From Candidatus Adiutrix sp. (lineage in GTDB: Bacteria > Desulfobacterota > Desulfarculia > Adiutricales > Adiutricaceae), in contig JAISFR010000067.1 of the NCBI GenBank assembly GCA_031263565.1, positions 1 to 33,315 on the forward strand: a DNA stretch of 33,315 nucleotides. Reading direction: 5' to 3'. The notes beneath the pieces were generated by a model. That model saw nothing but the letters and a program-made list of their open reading frames with translations, was not told the DNA's origin and searched no databases. This document shows, in pieces, positions 7,055 to 15,447 of the stretch (its first letter is position 1; every line of letters starts with the position of its first letter). A program made the position numbers and the translations under genes.

Positions 7055-8308
7055 CTAAATTCGCAGTTGGCCGTCGCCTTCGACAATGAAACGGGTGGTG
7101 GTCAGTTCCCGAAGGCCCATGGGGCCGTAGGCGTGAAGCCGGGTGGTGCTGATGCCGATCTCCGCGCCCAGGCCCAGGCAGCCGCCGTCGTTGAGGCGGG
7201 AAGAGGCGTTGACCATGACGCAACTGGCCTCCACGTCCCGCTGAAAGCGGCGGCCCCGTTCCGGGTCCCGAGTGGCGATGACCTCGGTGTGGTTGGAGCC
7301 GTAACGGGCGATGTGTTCCAGGGCGGCCTCAAAATCAGGCACCACCCGGACGGCCAGGGTCAGATCCAGAAATTCCCGGCCGAAATCCTCCGGCCCGGCG
7401 GCTTCGGCTTCAGGCAGAAAGGCCCTGGCCGCAGGGTCGGCTTTGATTCTGACCCCTTTGGCCAGAAGCGCCGCTCCGGCCGGGGGCAGAAAACCGGCGG
7501 CCTCGCTCTGGTGTACCAGAAGGGCCTCCAGGCTGTTGCAGGTGGAGGGGCGCTGGGTTTTGCCGTTGATGAGCAGTTTAAGGGCCTGATCCCGGTCGGC
7601 CCCCTGGTCGACATAGAGATGGCAGACGCCCTTAAAATGTTTCAAGACCGGAATACGGCTGTTTTCACTGACAAAACGGATCAGCCCCTCACCGCCCCGG
7701 GGGATGACCAGATCGATGCTTTCGCTTAAGCTCAGAAGCCGGCGCAGATCTTCCCGACCCAGGGTCGGCAGCACGGTCACCGCCGCCGGGTCGAGACCCG
7801 CAGCCTGAAGAGCCTGGCCGAAGGCCTCGGCCAGGGCGGCGGAAGTTCGGGCCATTTCCCGGCCGCACTTGACGATGAGGCCGTTGCCGGTTTTGACGGT
7901 CAAAACGCCGGCCTCCACCAGGGCGCCGGGCCGGGCCTCGCAGATAAAGGCGATCAGGCCCAGGGGAATTCGAAGACGGGCCACTTTCAGGCCGCTGTCC
8001 AGAATTTTTTCATCGGAAATCTCCCCCACCGGATCGGGCCGGGCCCGCACTTGGGCCACGGCCCGGCTCAGGTCTTCCAGGCGGCTTTCAGTGAGGCTGA
8101 GGCGGTCGATCATGGGGGGCGAGAGCCCGTTTTTTTCAGCTTCGGCCACATCCAGGGCATTGGCGGCGGCTATGTCATCCTTTTGCCGGGCCAAAGCGGC
8201 GGCCAACTGTTCCAGAACCCGGTCTTTCAAGCGGCTGTCGGCCAGGGCCAGGCCCCGGGCGGCCCGGGCGGCCCGGGCGGCCATTTCCTCAAGGCCTGGC
8301 CGGCTCAT
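7055..8308 (-). CDS. proA: Glutamate-5-semialdehyde dehydrogenase (gamma-glutamyl phosphate reductase)
   Basis: Reduces glutamyl 5-phosphate to glutamate semialdehyde with NADPH, the second step of proline synthesis. The 417-residue length is normal for the family. Visible landmarks are RIPLGLIAFICEARP (113-127), the nucleotide-binding stretch KTGNGLIVKCG, and the catalytic cysteine C257 in TQRPSTCNSLEALLV. The typical ending is also present, with VMVNASSRLNDGG, the GAEIGIST motif and the YGPMGLREL segment. Its ATG overlaps the rnj stop codon (ATGA at 8305-8308), so translation is probably coupled to RNase J. No proB (glutamate kinase) is in the window. It is the last gene of the lepA-rnj-proA unit. 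Confidence 0.93.
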   Translation of the reverse strand: MSRPGLEEMAARAARAARGLALADSRLKDRVLEQLAAALARQKDDIAAANALDVAEAEKNGLSPPMIDRLSLTESRLEDLSRAVAQVRARPDPVGEISDEKILDSGLKVARLRIPLGLIAFICEARPGALVEAGVLTVKTGNGLIVKCGREMARTSAALAEAFGQALQAAGLDPAAVTVLPTLGREDLRRLLSLSESIDLVIPRGGEGLIRFVSENSRIPVLKHFKGVCHLYVDQGADRDQALKLLINGKTQRPSTCNSLEALLVHQSEAAGFLPPAGAALLAKGVRIKADPAARAFLPEAEAAGPEDFGREFLDLTLAVRVVPDFEAALEHIARYGSNHTEVIATRDPERGRRFQRDVEASCVMVNASSRLNDGGCLGLGAEIGISTTRLHAYGPMGLRELTTTRFIVEGDGQLRI

Positions 8309-10011
8309 GACGGAATCCCAGTTTCAGGCCGGCCGGCTTGGACGTTGACGAAAATAATCTGGGGCCAGACCGCCGGACGCCGGCTGATGGAGTGCCGGAA
8401 GAGGAGCCGGACCTCTTTCTGGAGCCGGGCTTCCAGTTCCTCCTGTTCCGGGGCCTGGTCCGGCCCCAGTTCGGCCTGCCAGTCCCGAACGGCCCGTTCG
8501 GCCACGGCGGCGGCTTCCAGGCTCAGGTCCAGGTCGCTTTCATAGTGCACTCCGCTGATGGCCACTTTGGGCGCGGCCAGGAGCTGACGGCCGTCGGCCG
8601 ACAAGGCCACGGTGACCACGGCCAGGCCGCCGCCGGCCAGCCTCAGGCGGCTCTGGAGAACCGGGTCTTCCGGCTCGCCCAGCCGGTTGCCGTCCACCAG
8701 CTTGCGGCCGCTGTCGACCGTCTCGCCGGGGCGGGCGCCGTCTTCATCCAGAATCAGGCCCTGGCCGTTTTTAAGGATTTTAACCTGTTCTTCCCGCCAG
8801 CCCAGGGACAGGGCCAGTTCCCCGTGCTTGACCAGCTTGCGGGTTTCGCCGTGGACCGGCACCAAGTAACGGGGCCGGGTCAGGTTGAGCATGAGCTTCA
8901 GTTCTTCGGCCTGGCCGTGCCCGGAGGAATGAACCAGGCTGCGCCGGCCGTCCACCACCTGGGCGCCCTGGCGGTAGAAAAGGTCGATCAGTTGGGCGAT
9001 GGCCTTCTCATGCCCGGGAATGAAACGGGCCGAAAGAATGACCGTGTCGCCTTCGCGGATGATCAGTTGGCGATGCTCGCCGTGGGCCATGCGGGCCAGG
9101 GCGCTCATGGGTTCGCCCTGGCTGCCGGTGGCCACGATGACCAGTTGGTCGCTGGGCAGATCGCCCGAGGCGGCCAGACTGACCTCGTCTTCCTCGTCAA
9201 TGTGGAGGTAGCCCAGGCTCTTGGCCAGCTTGACGATATGCACCATGCCCCGGCCCTCAAAGACGATCTTGCGGCCCACGGCCCTGGCCGCCTTGGCCAC
9301 CTGGCGGATGCGGGCCAGGGAGGAGGCGAAGCAGGCCAGGATGACCCGGCCGTCGGCGCCCCGGAAAATCTGTTCCAGGGTCCGGCCGATGATCGTCTCG
9401 CTGTCGGTGCAGCCGGGCTGGTCGGCGTTGGTGGAATCCGACAAAAGGGCCAGAACCCCGTTTTCGCCGTATTCGGCGAATTTATAGAGATCGATGCGGT
9501 CTTCGCTGTTGGCCTGGTCGATCTTGAAATCACCGGTGTGGATGACGGCCCCTAAGGGGGTGTTGACGGCCACGGCCACCCCGTCGACAATGCTGTGGTT
9601 GACCCGGATGAATTCCAGGTCAAAGGGGCCGGCCATGATTCGTTGGCGGGGGGTGATTTCCAGCAGTTCCGGGTCCAGATGGGCGTCTTTGAATTTTTCC
9701 CGGGCCAGGGCCAGGGTCAGCCGGGTGCCGAGGACCGGCGTCGATTTGGGCAGTTCCCGCATCAGATAGCCCGCCGCGCCGATATGGTCTTCGTGTCCGT
9801 GGGTCAGAACCAGGCCGGAGACCCGCTCGCCCCGCTCGATGATCCAGGAAAAATCGGGGATGACCAGGTCCACCCCGGGCATGGTGTCGGCGTCGGGGAA
9901 CATCAGGCCGGCGTCAATGACCAGGATGTGGTCCTGGTATTCCAGGGCCAGGCAGTTGAGCCCGATTTCGCCCAAGCCGCCCAAAGGTATTATTTTAATG
10001 GCGCTTTTCAT
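8305..10011 (-). CDS. rnj: Ribonuclease J family metallo-beta-lactamase nuclease
   Basis: A 5'-3' exo/endoribonuclease of mRNA decay and RNA processing. The metallo-beta-lactamase core shows HGHEDH at 71-76, then HTGDFKID, LLSDSTNA (beta-CASP region), the GHE of the beta-CASP domain and SSGHGQAEEL, followed by the family's C-terminal domain. The N-terminus IKIIPLGGLGEIGLNC is typical. I start at the ATG at 10011 (568 residues), because it has AGGA at 8 bases and gives the usual N-terminus; an ATG at 10026 overlapping lepA would add five residues. The start lies four bases after the lepA stop and the stop overlaps proA, so the three genes look like one translationally coupled operon. Confidence 0.93.
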   Translation of the reverse strand: MKSAIKIIPLGGLGEIGLNCLALEYQDHILVIDAGLMFPDADTMPGVDLVIPDFSWIIERGERVSGLVLTHGHEDHIGAAGYLMRELPKSTPVLGTRLTLALAREKFKDAHLDPELLEITPRQRIMAGPFDLEFIRVNHSIVDGVAVAVNTPLGAVIHTGDFKIDQANSEDRIDLYKFAEYGENGVLALLSDSTNADQPGCTDSETIIGRTLEQIFRGADGRVILACFASSLARIRQVAKAARAVGRKIVFEGRGMVHIVKLAKSLGYLHIDEEDEVSLAASGDLPSDQLVIVATGSQGEPMSALARMAHGEHRQLIIREGDTVILSARFIPGHEKAIAQLIDLFYRQGAQVVDGRRSLVHSSGHGQAEELKLMLNLTRPRYLVPVHGETRKLVKHGELALSLGWREEQVKILKNGQGLILDEDGARPGETVDSGRKLVDGNRLGEPEDPVLQSRLRLAGGGLAVVTVALSADGRQLLAAPKVAISGVHYESDLDLSLEAAAVAERAVRDWQAELGPDQAPEQEELEARLQKEVRLLFRHSISRRPAVWPQIIFVNVQAGRPETGIPS

Positions 10012-10015
10012 GCCC

Positions 10016-11812
10016 TCAATCCTCATCCGTCTTCAAGACCGCGACAAAGGCGCTCTGGGGGATTTCGATCTGGCCGACCATTTTCATGCGTTTCTTGCCC
10101 TTCTTCTGCTTTTCCAGGAGCTTGCGCTTTCGGCTGATGTCGCCGCCGTAGCACTTGGCCGTGACGTCCTTGCGGAAGGCGCTGATGGTGCTGCGGGCGA
10201 TGATCTGGCCGCCGATGGCCCCCTGGATGGCGATTTTGAACTGCTGACGCGGCAGTTCGTCCTTCAGGCGCTCGCACATATTTAAGGCCCGGGGGCGGGC
10301 CCGGTCGCGATGGACGATGACCGACAGGGCATCCACCTTTTCGCCGTTTAAGAGAATGTCGACCTTGACCAGATCGTTCAGCCGATAATCCAGCATTTCA
10401 TAGTCAAAGCTGCCGTAGCCCTGGGTGATGCTTTTGAGCTTGTCGTAGAAATCGTAAACCACTTCGGCCAGGGGCAGCTCAAAGCTGATTTCGACCCGGC
10501 CGGGGCCGGGGTAGCTCATCTGGGAATTTTCCCCGCGCCGGTCCAGGCCCAGTTTCATGATGGCCCCGATATAGCGCTCGGGGGCCATGATGGAGGCCCG
10601 GATGTAAGGCTCGTAGGCTTTGTCGATGCGGACCGGATCGGGGTAGTCCTGGGGATTGTCGATGACCAGTTCCGTGCCGTCTTTCAAGAGGAACTTGTAG
10701 CGCACCGAGGGCGCGGTCATGATGATGGACTGGTCGAATTCCCGCTCCAGCCGTTCCTGGACGATTTCCAGGTGCAGCAAACCCAGGAAGCCGCAACGGA
10801 AACCCAGGCCTAAAGCGGCGGAACTGTCTTTCTGGTAGACCAGGGCGGCGTCGTTCAGCTTATATTTTTCCAAAGCTTCGGCCAGGGCCGGAAAGTCGTC
10901 GGAAGCCACCGGATAGATGGAGGAAAAGACCACCGACAATACTTCCTTGAAGCCCGGCAGCCTTTCGGCGGCCGGCCGCCCGGCCAGGGTGATGGTGTCG
11001 CCGATGGCCACGTCGGAAACGGTTTTGAGGCCGGCGATGATGTAGCCGACCATGCCGGCCGAAAGTTCGCGCCTTGGTTCCCGGGTCAGGCGGAAGAGGC
11101 CGACTTCCTCGACCCGGTGCTCGGCCCCGTTGCTCATTAAAAGAATGTTGTCGCCGGCCGCGAAACGGCCGTCCATGACCCGCACGGCCACCACCGTGCC
11201 CCGGAAGGGGTCGTAGTGGGCGTCGAAAATCAGGGCCTTGAGGGGGGCTTCCGGGTCGCCCGCCGGCGGCGGAATGCGTTCGATGACCGCTTTGAAGATA
11301 TCCGGAAGGCCTTGGCCGGTCTTGGCCGAGATCAGAACGGCCTCGTCGGGGTCCAGGCCCAGGTCGCGGTCGATCTGCTCCCGGGCCAGGTCGATGTCGG
11401 CTGCCGGGAGGTCGATTTTGTTGATGACCGGAATGATGGTCAGCTCGTGTTCCATGGCCGCGTAGAGGTTGGCCAGGGTCTGGGCCTCCACGCCCTGGGC
11501 GGCGTCCACCAAAAGCAGCACGCCGTCGCAGGAGGCCAGGGCCCGGGAGACCTCATAGGAGAAATCCACGTGGCCGGGGGTGTCGATGAGATTGAATTCG
11601 TATTGCTGTCCGTCCGGCCCTTCGACCGGGAGGGTGACGGCGCTGCTTTTGATGGTGATGCCCCGCTCGCGTTCCAGATCCATGCTGTCCAGAATCTGGC
11701 TGCGAAACTGACGTTCATCCACCAGGCCGACTTCCTGAATAAGGCGGTCGGCCAGGGTTGATTTGCCGTGGTCGATGTGGGCCACGATGGAAAAGTTACG
11801 GATATTCTTCAT
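10016..11812 (-). CDS. lepA: Elongation factor 4 (LepA) GTPase
   Basis: A ribosome-associated translational GTPase acting in initiation, quality control or back-translocation. G1 (AHIDHGKST), the GITIKSSA switch region, G3 (DTPGHVDF) and G4 (NKID) are all present in the first 140 residues. The LepA-specific C-terminal domain is intact, with the motif GAIGGQIIARSTISAFRKDV and the basic ending KRKLLEKQKKGKKRMK. The length of 598 residues is standard. I use the ATG at 11812 because it gives the canonical MKNIRNFSIVAHIDHGKS; a TTG sits one codon upstream. Shine-Dalgarno is weak. A strong candidate promoter lies at 11871-11899. The protein ends KTDED, close to the rnj start. Confidence 0.96.
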   Translation of the reverse strand: MKNIRNFSIVAHIDHGKSTLADRLIQEVGLVDERQFRSQILDSMDLERERGITIKSSAVTLPVEGPDGQQYEFNLIDTPGHVDFSYEVSRALASCDGVLLLVDAAQGVEAQTLANLYAAMEHELTIIPVINKIDLPAADIDLAREQIDRDLGLDPDEAVLISAKTGQGLPDIFKAVIERIPPPAGDPEAPLKALIFDAHYDPFRGTVVAVRVMDGRFAAGDNILLMSNGAEHRVEEVGLFRLTREPRRELSAGMVGYIIAGLKTVSDVAIGDTITLAGRPAAERLPGFKEVLSVVFSSIYPVASDDFPALAEALEKYKLNDAALVYQKDSSAALGLGFRCGFLGLLHLEIVQERLEREFDQSIIMTAPSVRYKFLLKDGTELVIDNPQDYPDPVRIDKAYEPYIRASIMAPERYIGAIMKLGLDRRGENSQMSYPGPGRVEISFELPLAEVVYDFYDKLKSITQGYGSFDYEMLDYRLNDLVKVDILLNGEKVDALSVIVHRDRARPRALNMCERLKDELPRQQFKIAIQGAIGGQIIARSTISAFRKDVTAKCYGGDISRKRKLLEKQKKGKKRMKMVGQIEIPQSAFVAVLKTDED

Positions 11813-11870
11813 CAAAAAACAAACCTTAAAGAATAATGACGGTCAACCCTTTAAATTCGGGTCATTCATT

Positions 11871-11899
11871 AGTATAAATTATATCGGGCTGTCTGGCAA
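11871..11899 (-). promoter_or_regulatory. Sigma70-type promoter for lepA-rnj-proA
   Basis: Minus strand TTGCCA (11899-11894), a 17-base spacer, then TATACT (11876-11871): five of six matches in each box at optimal spacing. The predicted transcript start is near 11864, about 50 bases before the lepA ATG. Confidence 0.6.
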
Positions 11900-11933
11900 G
11901 GGCGGGTGTCAAGGCTTTCCAGGCAATTTTCTC

Positions 11934-11960
11934 TTGACTTTTTTATCAGCTTTCTATAAA
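11934..11960 (+). promoter_or_regulatory. Weak candidate promoter toward the EamA transporter gene
   Basis: TTGACT (11934-11939) and TATAAA (11955-11960) are good boxes but only 15 bases apart, shorter than ideal. It would give a leader of roughly 190 bases. Confidence 0.3.
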
Positions 11961-12153
11961 AGTTTCTCAAAATTTCTAAGTTTGCTTGCTCACAATGGAA
12001 AAGGGAAAGAGGTGCGGAAGATCAGGCTTCAGCCATTTATGCCCCCGCCAGGTGCCTGACGGGCTTCTTGCATTAAGCCGGATCGTCTGTTATTGTTTAG
12101 CTGAATTGCGGGTCGAGATCGTGAAGTGAACAACGGCGGAGGCGAGGTTCTTT

Positions 12154-13083
12154 ATGAAGTTCTGGCAAGCTGATCTGGCCATTATCGGGGCGGCGTGTAT
12201 TTGGGGTTTGTCCTTTATTTTCACTCGCTGGGGTCTGGACGACTGTTCGCCGGCCCTCTTTCTGCTGTGCCGTTTCGCCGTGGCCCTGGCCGTCTCGCTG
12301 GCCCTGTTCGGCCGGTTTCTCAAGGGGGCCGACCGCCTGACCATCCGGCGGGGGCTGATCCTGGGCTTCTTCATGGGCACGGGCTATCTGCTCCAGACCT
12401 ACAGCGTCAATTTCACCGATGTTTCCCGAGCGGCCTTTATCGCGGCCATGACCCTGCCGGCCATTCCGCTGGTCTCCTTCATCCTTTTCCGGGAACGCAT
12501 TAAAAAGCATAACCTGGCCGGGGTGATGCTGGCCCTGGTCGGGCTGTACCTGCTATTAAACCCCCAATTCAGCGGCCTGAAAAGCGGCGATATCATCGCC
12601 CTTCTGTCCGTGCCCATGTGGGCCCTTTATCTCATTTACATGAACGTCTATACCGAAGGCCGGGACGGCTTTGATTTCACGGCCTGCCTTTTGATTCTCC
12701 AGTTCATCGGGGCCATTCCCCTGGCGCTGCTGACGGTGATCATATTTGAATCAGGGCTCATCGCTCCGCTCCACCCCGATCTGGGCCAGGGACTGAGCCT
12801 GACCTGGTCTTTCACGACCGGCCTTCTGTTCTGCGCCCTTCTGGCCTCCATCGGCATCGTTTTCATTCAGACGGCCTGCCAGAAATACACCACCCCGCTT
12901 CAGGCCATGCTCTGCTTTCAGTTCGAGCCGGTGACGGCCACGGTGGCGGCGGTGCTCATCCTGGGCGAAGAGGTGGGCCTGACGGCCGCCCTAGGGGCCG
13001 GCATCATCATCGCCGGGGTGCTGACCTCGGAACTGGGGGGCCTGATGGCCGCCAAAAAACAGGAAGCCAACCAGCCATTGTAG
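12154..13083 (+). CDS. EamA/DMT-superfamily membrane transporter
   Basis: A 309-residue polytopic inner-membrane protein with about ten hydrophobic helices arranged as two EamA repeats (about residues 5-140 and 150-300). The first helix pattern (DLAIIGAACIWGLSFIFTRWG), the junction FRERIKKHNLAGVMLALVGLYLLL and the second-repeat ending (ILGEEVGLTAALGAGIIIAGVLTSE) are typical of drug/metabolite exporters related to RhaT and YdcZ-like permeases. The substrate cannot be read from sequence; amino-acid or metabolite export is common in the superfamily. A GGAGG/GCGAGG purine tract lies 8-16 bases before the ATG. The gene stands alone: lepA diverges from it on the left, and a small decayed region lies on its right. 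Confidence 0.88.
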   Translation: MKFWQADLAIIGAACIWGLSFIFTRWGLDDCSPALFLLCRFAVALAVSLALFGRFLKGADRLTIRRGLILGFFMGTGYLLQTYSVNFTDVSRAAFIAAMTLPAIPLVSFILFRERIKKHNLAGVMLALVGLYLLLNPQFSGLKSGDIIALLSVPMWALYLIYMNVYTEGRDGFDFTACLLILQFIGAIPLALLTVIIFESGLIAPLHPDLGQGLSLTWSFTTGLLFCALLASIGIVFIQTACQKYTTPLQAMLCFQFEPVTATVAAVLILGEEVGLTAALGAGIIIAGVLTSELGGLMAAKKQEANQPL

Positions 13084-13099
13084 CGCCCGGCCTTCGGCC

Positions 13100-13258
13100 T
13101 TATCGACAACCAGAGTTATACAAATGCCCTGGGTGCGGCCTGGACACGGAAATACAAAGCCGCTCCACGCTCCGACGGCTCAACTGTTTCATATTGGGCT
13201 CCAGATGCACCGAGTCCAGACGTTGACGGCTCAGGTCGCCGCCAAACGCCCGAGTCAA
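13100..13258 (-). pseudogene. Possible transposase remnant
   Basis: One minus-strand frame of the 179-bp gap after the EamA gene is open to a TAA at 13100-13102. It reads FGGDLSRQRLDSVHLEPNMKQLSR, which resembles the conserved R-x-D-S-V-H-I-x-S-N-M stretch I remember from IS transposases in deltaproteobacteria, then loses similarity. There is no start signal and no flanking inverted repeat that I can find, so this would be a decayed fragment. The resemblance is from memory only. Confidence 0.3.
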
Positions 13259-13262
13259 TCGC

Positions 13263-13730
13263 CTAACGTTTCTTTTTAAAAAAGTCGCTGATCAGCCGGC
13301 CGCATTCCCCGGCCATCAGCCCGCCTCTGAGCTGTATTTTATGATTGAGCCCCGGCAGTTCGGCCAGGTTGATCAGGGAACCGGCCGCCCCCCAGCGCGG
13401 TTCGGCCGCGCCGAAGATCACGGCCGCCAGGCGGGCGTGGACGGCGGCCATCAGGCACATGGCGCAGGGCTCCAGAGTGCTGTAGAGAACGGACCCGCTC
13501 AAGCGGTAATTGCCCAGTTCGGCCGCCCCGGCCCTTAAGGCCAGAATCTCGGCATGGGCCGTGGGGTCGCTTAAAGCGACGACCCGGTTGCGGCCCCGAC
13601 CGATGAGCCGGCCTTCGGAATCCAGGAGCAGCGCCCCGGCCGGCACCTCGCCCTGAAGCCCGGCCAGGGCGGCCTCCTTCAAAGCTTCGGCCATCCAATA
13701 ACTGTCCTGATCGGTAAATTCCTCAGGCAT
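13263..13730 (-). CDS. tadA: tRNA-specific adenosine deaminase (TadA)
   Basis: Converts adenosine to inosine at the wobble position of tRNA-Arg(ACG). The cytidine/deoxycytidylate deaminase fold shows the zinc ligands and catalytic glutamate: H59 and E61 in THAE-type context (TAHAE), and C89/C92 in PCAMC. Substrate-pocket features such as VPAGALLL (normally VPVGAVLV), GRGRN and NYRLSG are also recognisable, as is the WGAAGSLINL region. At 155 residues it is of normal size and ends in a basic FFKKKR. It is divergently arranged from the QueG-like gene (71 bp between starts). The free-standing gene probably has its own promoter, which I could not pin down. Confidence 0.92.
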   Translation of the reverse strand: MPEEFTDQDSYWMAEALKEAALAGLQGEVPAGALLLDSEGRLIGRGRNRVVALSDPTAHAEILALRAGAAELGNYRLSGSVLYSTLEPCAMCLMAAVHARLAAVIFGAAEPRWGAAGSLINLAELPGLNHKIQLRGGLMAGECGRLISDFFKKKR

Positions 13731-13801
13731 ATTCCGTCATCTTTCCAGAGCCCGGGCTAAAATTCAATTTCCAGGGAACCCCATGGTGAAAGGAGTCGAA
13801 C

Positions 13802-14722
13802 ATGTTTGACGCGACAAAGCCGGGCGGCGCCCTTGAGGGGCTCAACCGCCTGGTGAAAGAGTTTTTGGACGGACCGGCCAACCACAGCTCCATGCCCGAA
13901 GAGGGCGAGACCGTGTTGGGTCCGGCCCTGACCGGAGTGGCCGCCGGCCACGACCCGATCTGGCTGGAATTTAAAGAGGCCGTCCACCCGGATCACTGGA
14001 CGCCGCGGGAGGCCTTTCAACTGGCCTTTCCCCAGGCCGGGCCGGTCGAGCCGTCCGAACTTTCGGTCTTCAGTTGGGTGCTGCCCCAGACCGAACGGAC
14101 TCGCCGCGATCAGCGCCGGGCCAGGGATTTTCCGGCCGAGCGCTGGGTTCGCACCCGCTTTCTGGGCCAGCCCCTGGTCAACGACGCCCTGGCCGTTTTT
14201 CTGGTTGAAAATCTGGCCCGAGCCGGGGTCCTGGCCGTCAGCCCTGATCAGTTGCCGGCCTTCGGCCGCCGGGAAAGCGAGCGTTTTTTGATCGCCTCCA
14301 CCTGGTCCCAACGCCACGCGGCTTTCGCCGCCGGCCTGGGCAGCTTCGGGCTCTGCGACGGCCTGATCACCGCCGTCGGCAAGGCCATGCGCTGCGGCTC
14401 GGTGCTCGTGCGCCTGGAACTGCCGGCCACCCCGCGCCCTTACAGCCACTACCGGGAATACTGCCTTTATTACAACAGCCCGGGAACCTGCGGCCTCTGC
14501 ATCCCCCGCTGCCCGGCCGGAGCCATCAGCCCCCGGGGCCACGACAAAAAGCTCTGCCGCCCCTACACGGAATTCCAGAGCCGGGACTACGTCCGCGCCC
14601 AGTGGCCGGAGCTGGACGGAGCCTACGGCTGCGGCCTCTGCCAGGTGGCCGTGCCTTGTGAAAAGGGCATCCCGCCGCGGCCTGAAAAAAAGCCCGGCCT
14701 TAAAAGGGAAGAATCTGCCTGA
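13802..14722 (+). CDS. QueG-like 4Fe-4S double-cluster protein
   Basis: A 306-residue soluble protein. The segment [23 protein letters not shown] (168-190) and MRCGSVL resemble the core of the epoxyqueuosine reductase/reductive dehalogenase-type iron-sulfur family. A ferredoxin-like module follows, with C230-x2-C233-x3-C237-P, C252, and a second cluster motif C277-x2-C280-x5-C286. The N-terminal 160 residues do not show the usual QueG pattern, so I do not call it queG; it may be a paralog with another electron-transfer or reductase role. AAGGAG lies 7 bases before the ATG. Its 3' end overlaps the end of the convergent ABC ATPase gene by 23 bp. Family assignment is moderately certain; the reaction is unknown. 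Confidence 0.75.
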   Translation: MFDATKPGGALEGLNRLVKEFLDGPANHSSMPEEGETVLGPALTGVAAGHDPIWLEFKEAVHPDHWTPREAFQLAFPQAGPVEPSELSVFSWVLPQTERTRRDQRRARDFPAERWVRTRFLGQPLVNDALAVFLVENLARAGVLAVSPDQLPAFGRRESERFLIASTWSQRHAAFAAGLGSFGLCDGLITAVGKAMRCGSVLVRLELPATPRPYSHYREYCLYYNSPGTCGLCIPRCPAGAISPRGHDKKLCRPYTEFQSRDYVRAQWPELDGAYGCGLCQVAVPCEKGIPPRPEKKPGLKREESA

Positions 14723-15443
14723 GGAAAGTGCGGGTACGGTCGGACCGGGGATTTTCGAAGAAGAGGGCCGGAGGAGCTTCCTCAATGATCTGACCCTGGT
14801 CCATGAAGATGACCCGGTCGGCCACCTGGCGGGCAAAGCCCATTTCGTGGGTGACCACGGCCATGGTCATGCCCTCTCGGGCCAGGGCCACCATGACGTC
14901 CAGAACTTCGTGGGTCACTTCCGGGTCCAGGGCGCTGGTGGGTTCGTCGAAAAGCATGATGTCCGGGTTCATGACCAGGGCCCGGGCAATGGCCACCCGC
15001 TGCTGCTGGCCGCCGGAGAGCTGGGCCGGATAGTTGGCGGCCTTGTCGGCGATGCCCACTTTGTGCAAGAGGTCCAGCCCCCGCCGGTCGGCCTCTTTGG
15101 CGCTCATCTTCAGCACTTTGCGGGGGGCCATGGTCACGTTCTCCAGAGCCGTCTTGTGGCGGAAGAGATTGAAGCCCTGAAAGACCATGCCCATTCTGGT
15201 GCGCAGTTGGTTGAGGTTGATCCCCGGGTCGTAGATGTCCTGCCCGTCGACCAGGATGCGGCCGTGGTCAATGGTCTCCAGGCGGTTGATGGCCCTTAAG
15301 AGGGTGCTCTTGCCGCTGCCGCTGGGCCCGACCAGCACCAGCTTCTGACCCTTTTCTATGTTCAGCGAAATATTGGTCAGGGCCGCGAAATCCCCGAAAT
15401 ACTTGTAAACGCCTTCCATGACGATGACCGGCTGTCCGCCCAC
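14700..15443 (-). CDS. Polar amino-acid ABC transporter ATPase (GlnQ/HisP type)
   Basis: The cytoplasmic motor of an amino-acid importer. Walker [10 protein letters not shown] (39-47), Q-loop MVFQGFNLF, the signature [15 protein letters not shown], Walker [14 protein letters not shown] and the H-loop in VVTHEMGFA are all intact. The phrase GMVFQxFNLFxHxTALENV is typical of the GlnQ/HisP subfamily. The start used is a GTG four bases after the permease stop, with GGAG abutting it; an ATG eight codons downstream (15419) is an alternative and would still keep the whole domain. It is the last gene of a binding protein-permease-ATPase operon and converges on the QueG-like gene. Substrate is not determinable beyond polar amino acids. 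Confidence 0.92.
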   Translation of the reverse strand: MGGQPVIVMEGVYKYFGDFAALTNISLNIEKGQKLVLVGPSGSGKSTLLRAINRLETIDHGRILVDGQDIYDPGINLNQLRTRMGMVFQGFNLFRHKTALENVTMAPRKVLKMSAKEADRRGLDLLHKVGIADKAANYPAQLSGGQQQRVAIARALVMNPDIMLFDEPTSALDPEVTHEVLDVMVALAREGMTMAVVTHEMGFARQVADRVIFMDQGQIIEEAPPALFFENPRSDRTRTFLRQILPF

Positions 15444-15447
15444 CTCC

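Larger units (their letters stand above)
11816..12153. other. Divergent 338-bp intergenic region between lepA and the EamA transporter gene
   Basis: AT-rich relative to its surroundings. It holds the leftward promoter at 11871-11899 and a weaker rightward candidate at 11934-11960. An imperfect hairpin occurs at about 12045-12063 (cccgccagg/cctgacggg, one mismatch, very tight loop) without a clean T-run. I see no gene that I would defend. Confidence 0.5.

Noticed and set aside
8338..9555. 405-codon plus-strand frame opposite rnj
   Set aside because: Antisense shadow of RNase J with no family similarity.
11995..12129. 44-codon small open frame in the leader of the EamA transporter gene
   Set aside because: No Shine-Dalgarno, no recognisable motif, and the promoter before it is weak.
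13757..14836. 359-codon minus-strand frame opposite the QueG-like gene
   Set aside because: Overlaps a gene with clear cysteine motifs; composition is typical of an antisense shadow.
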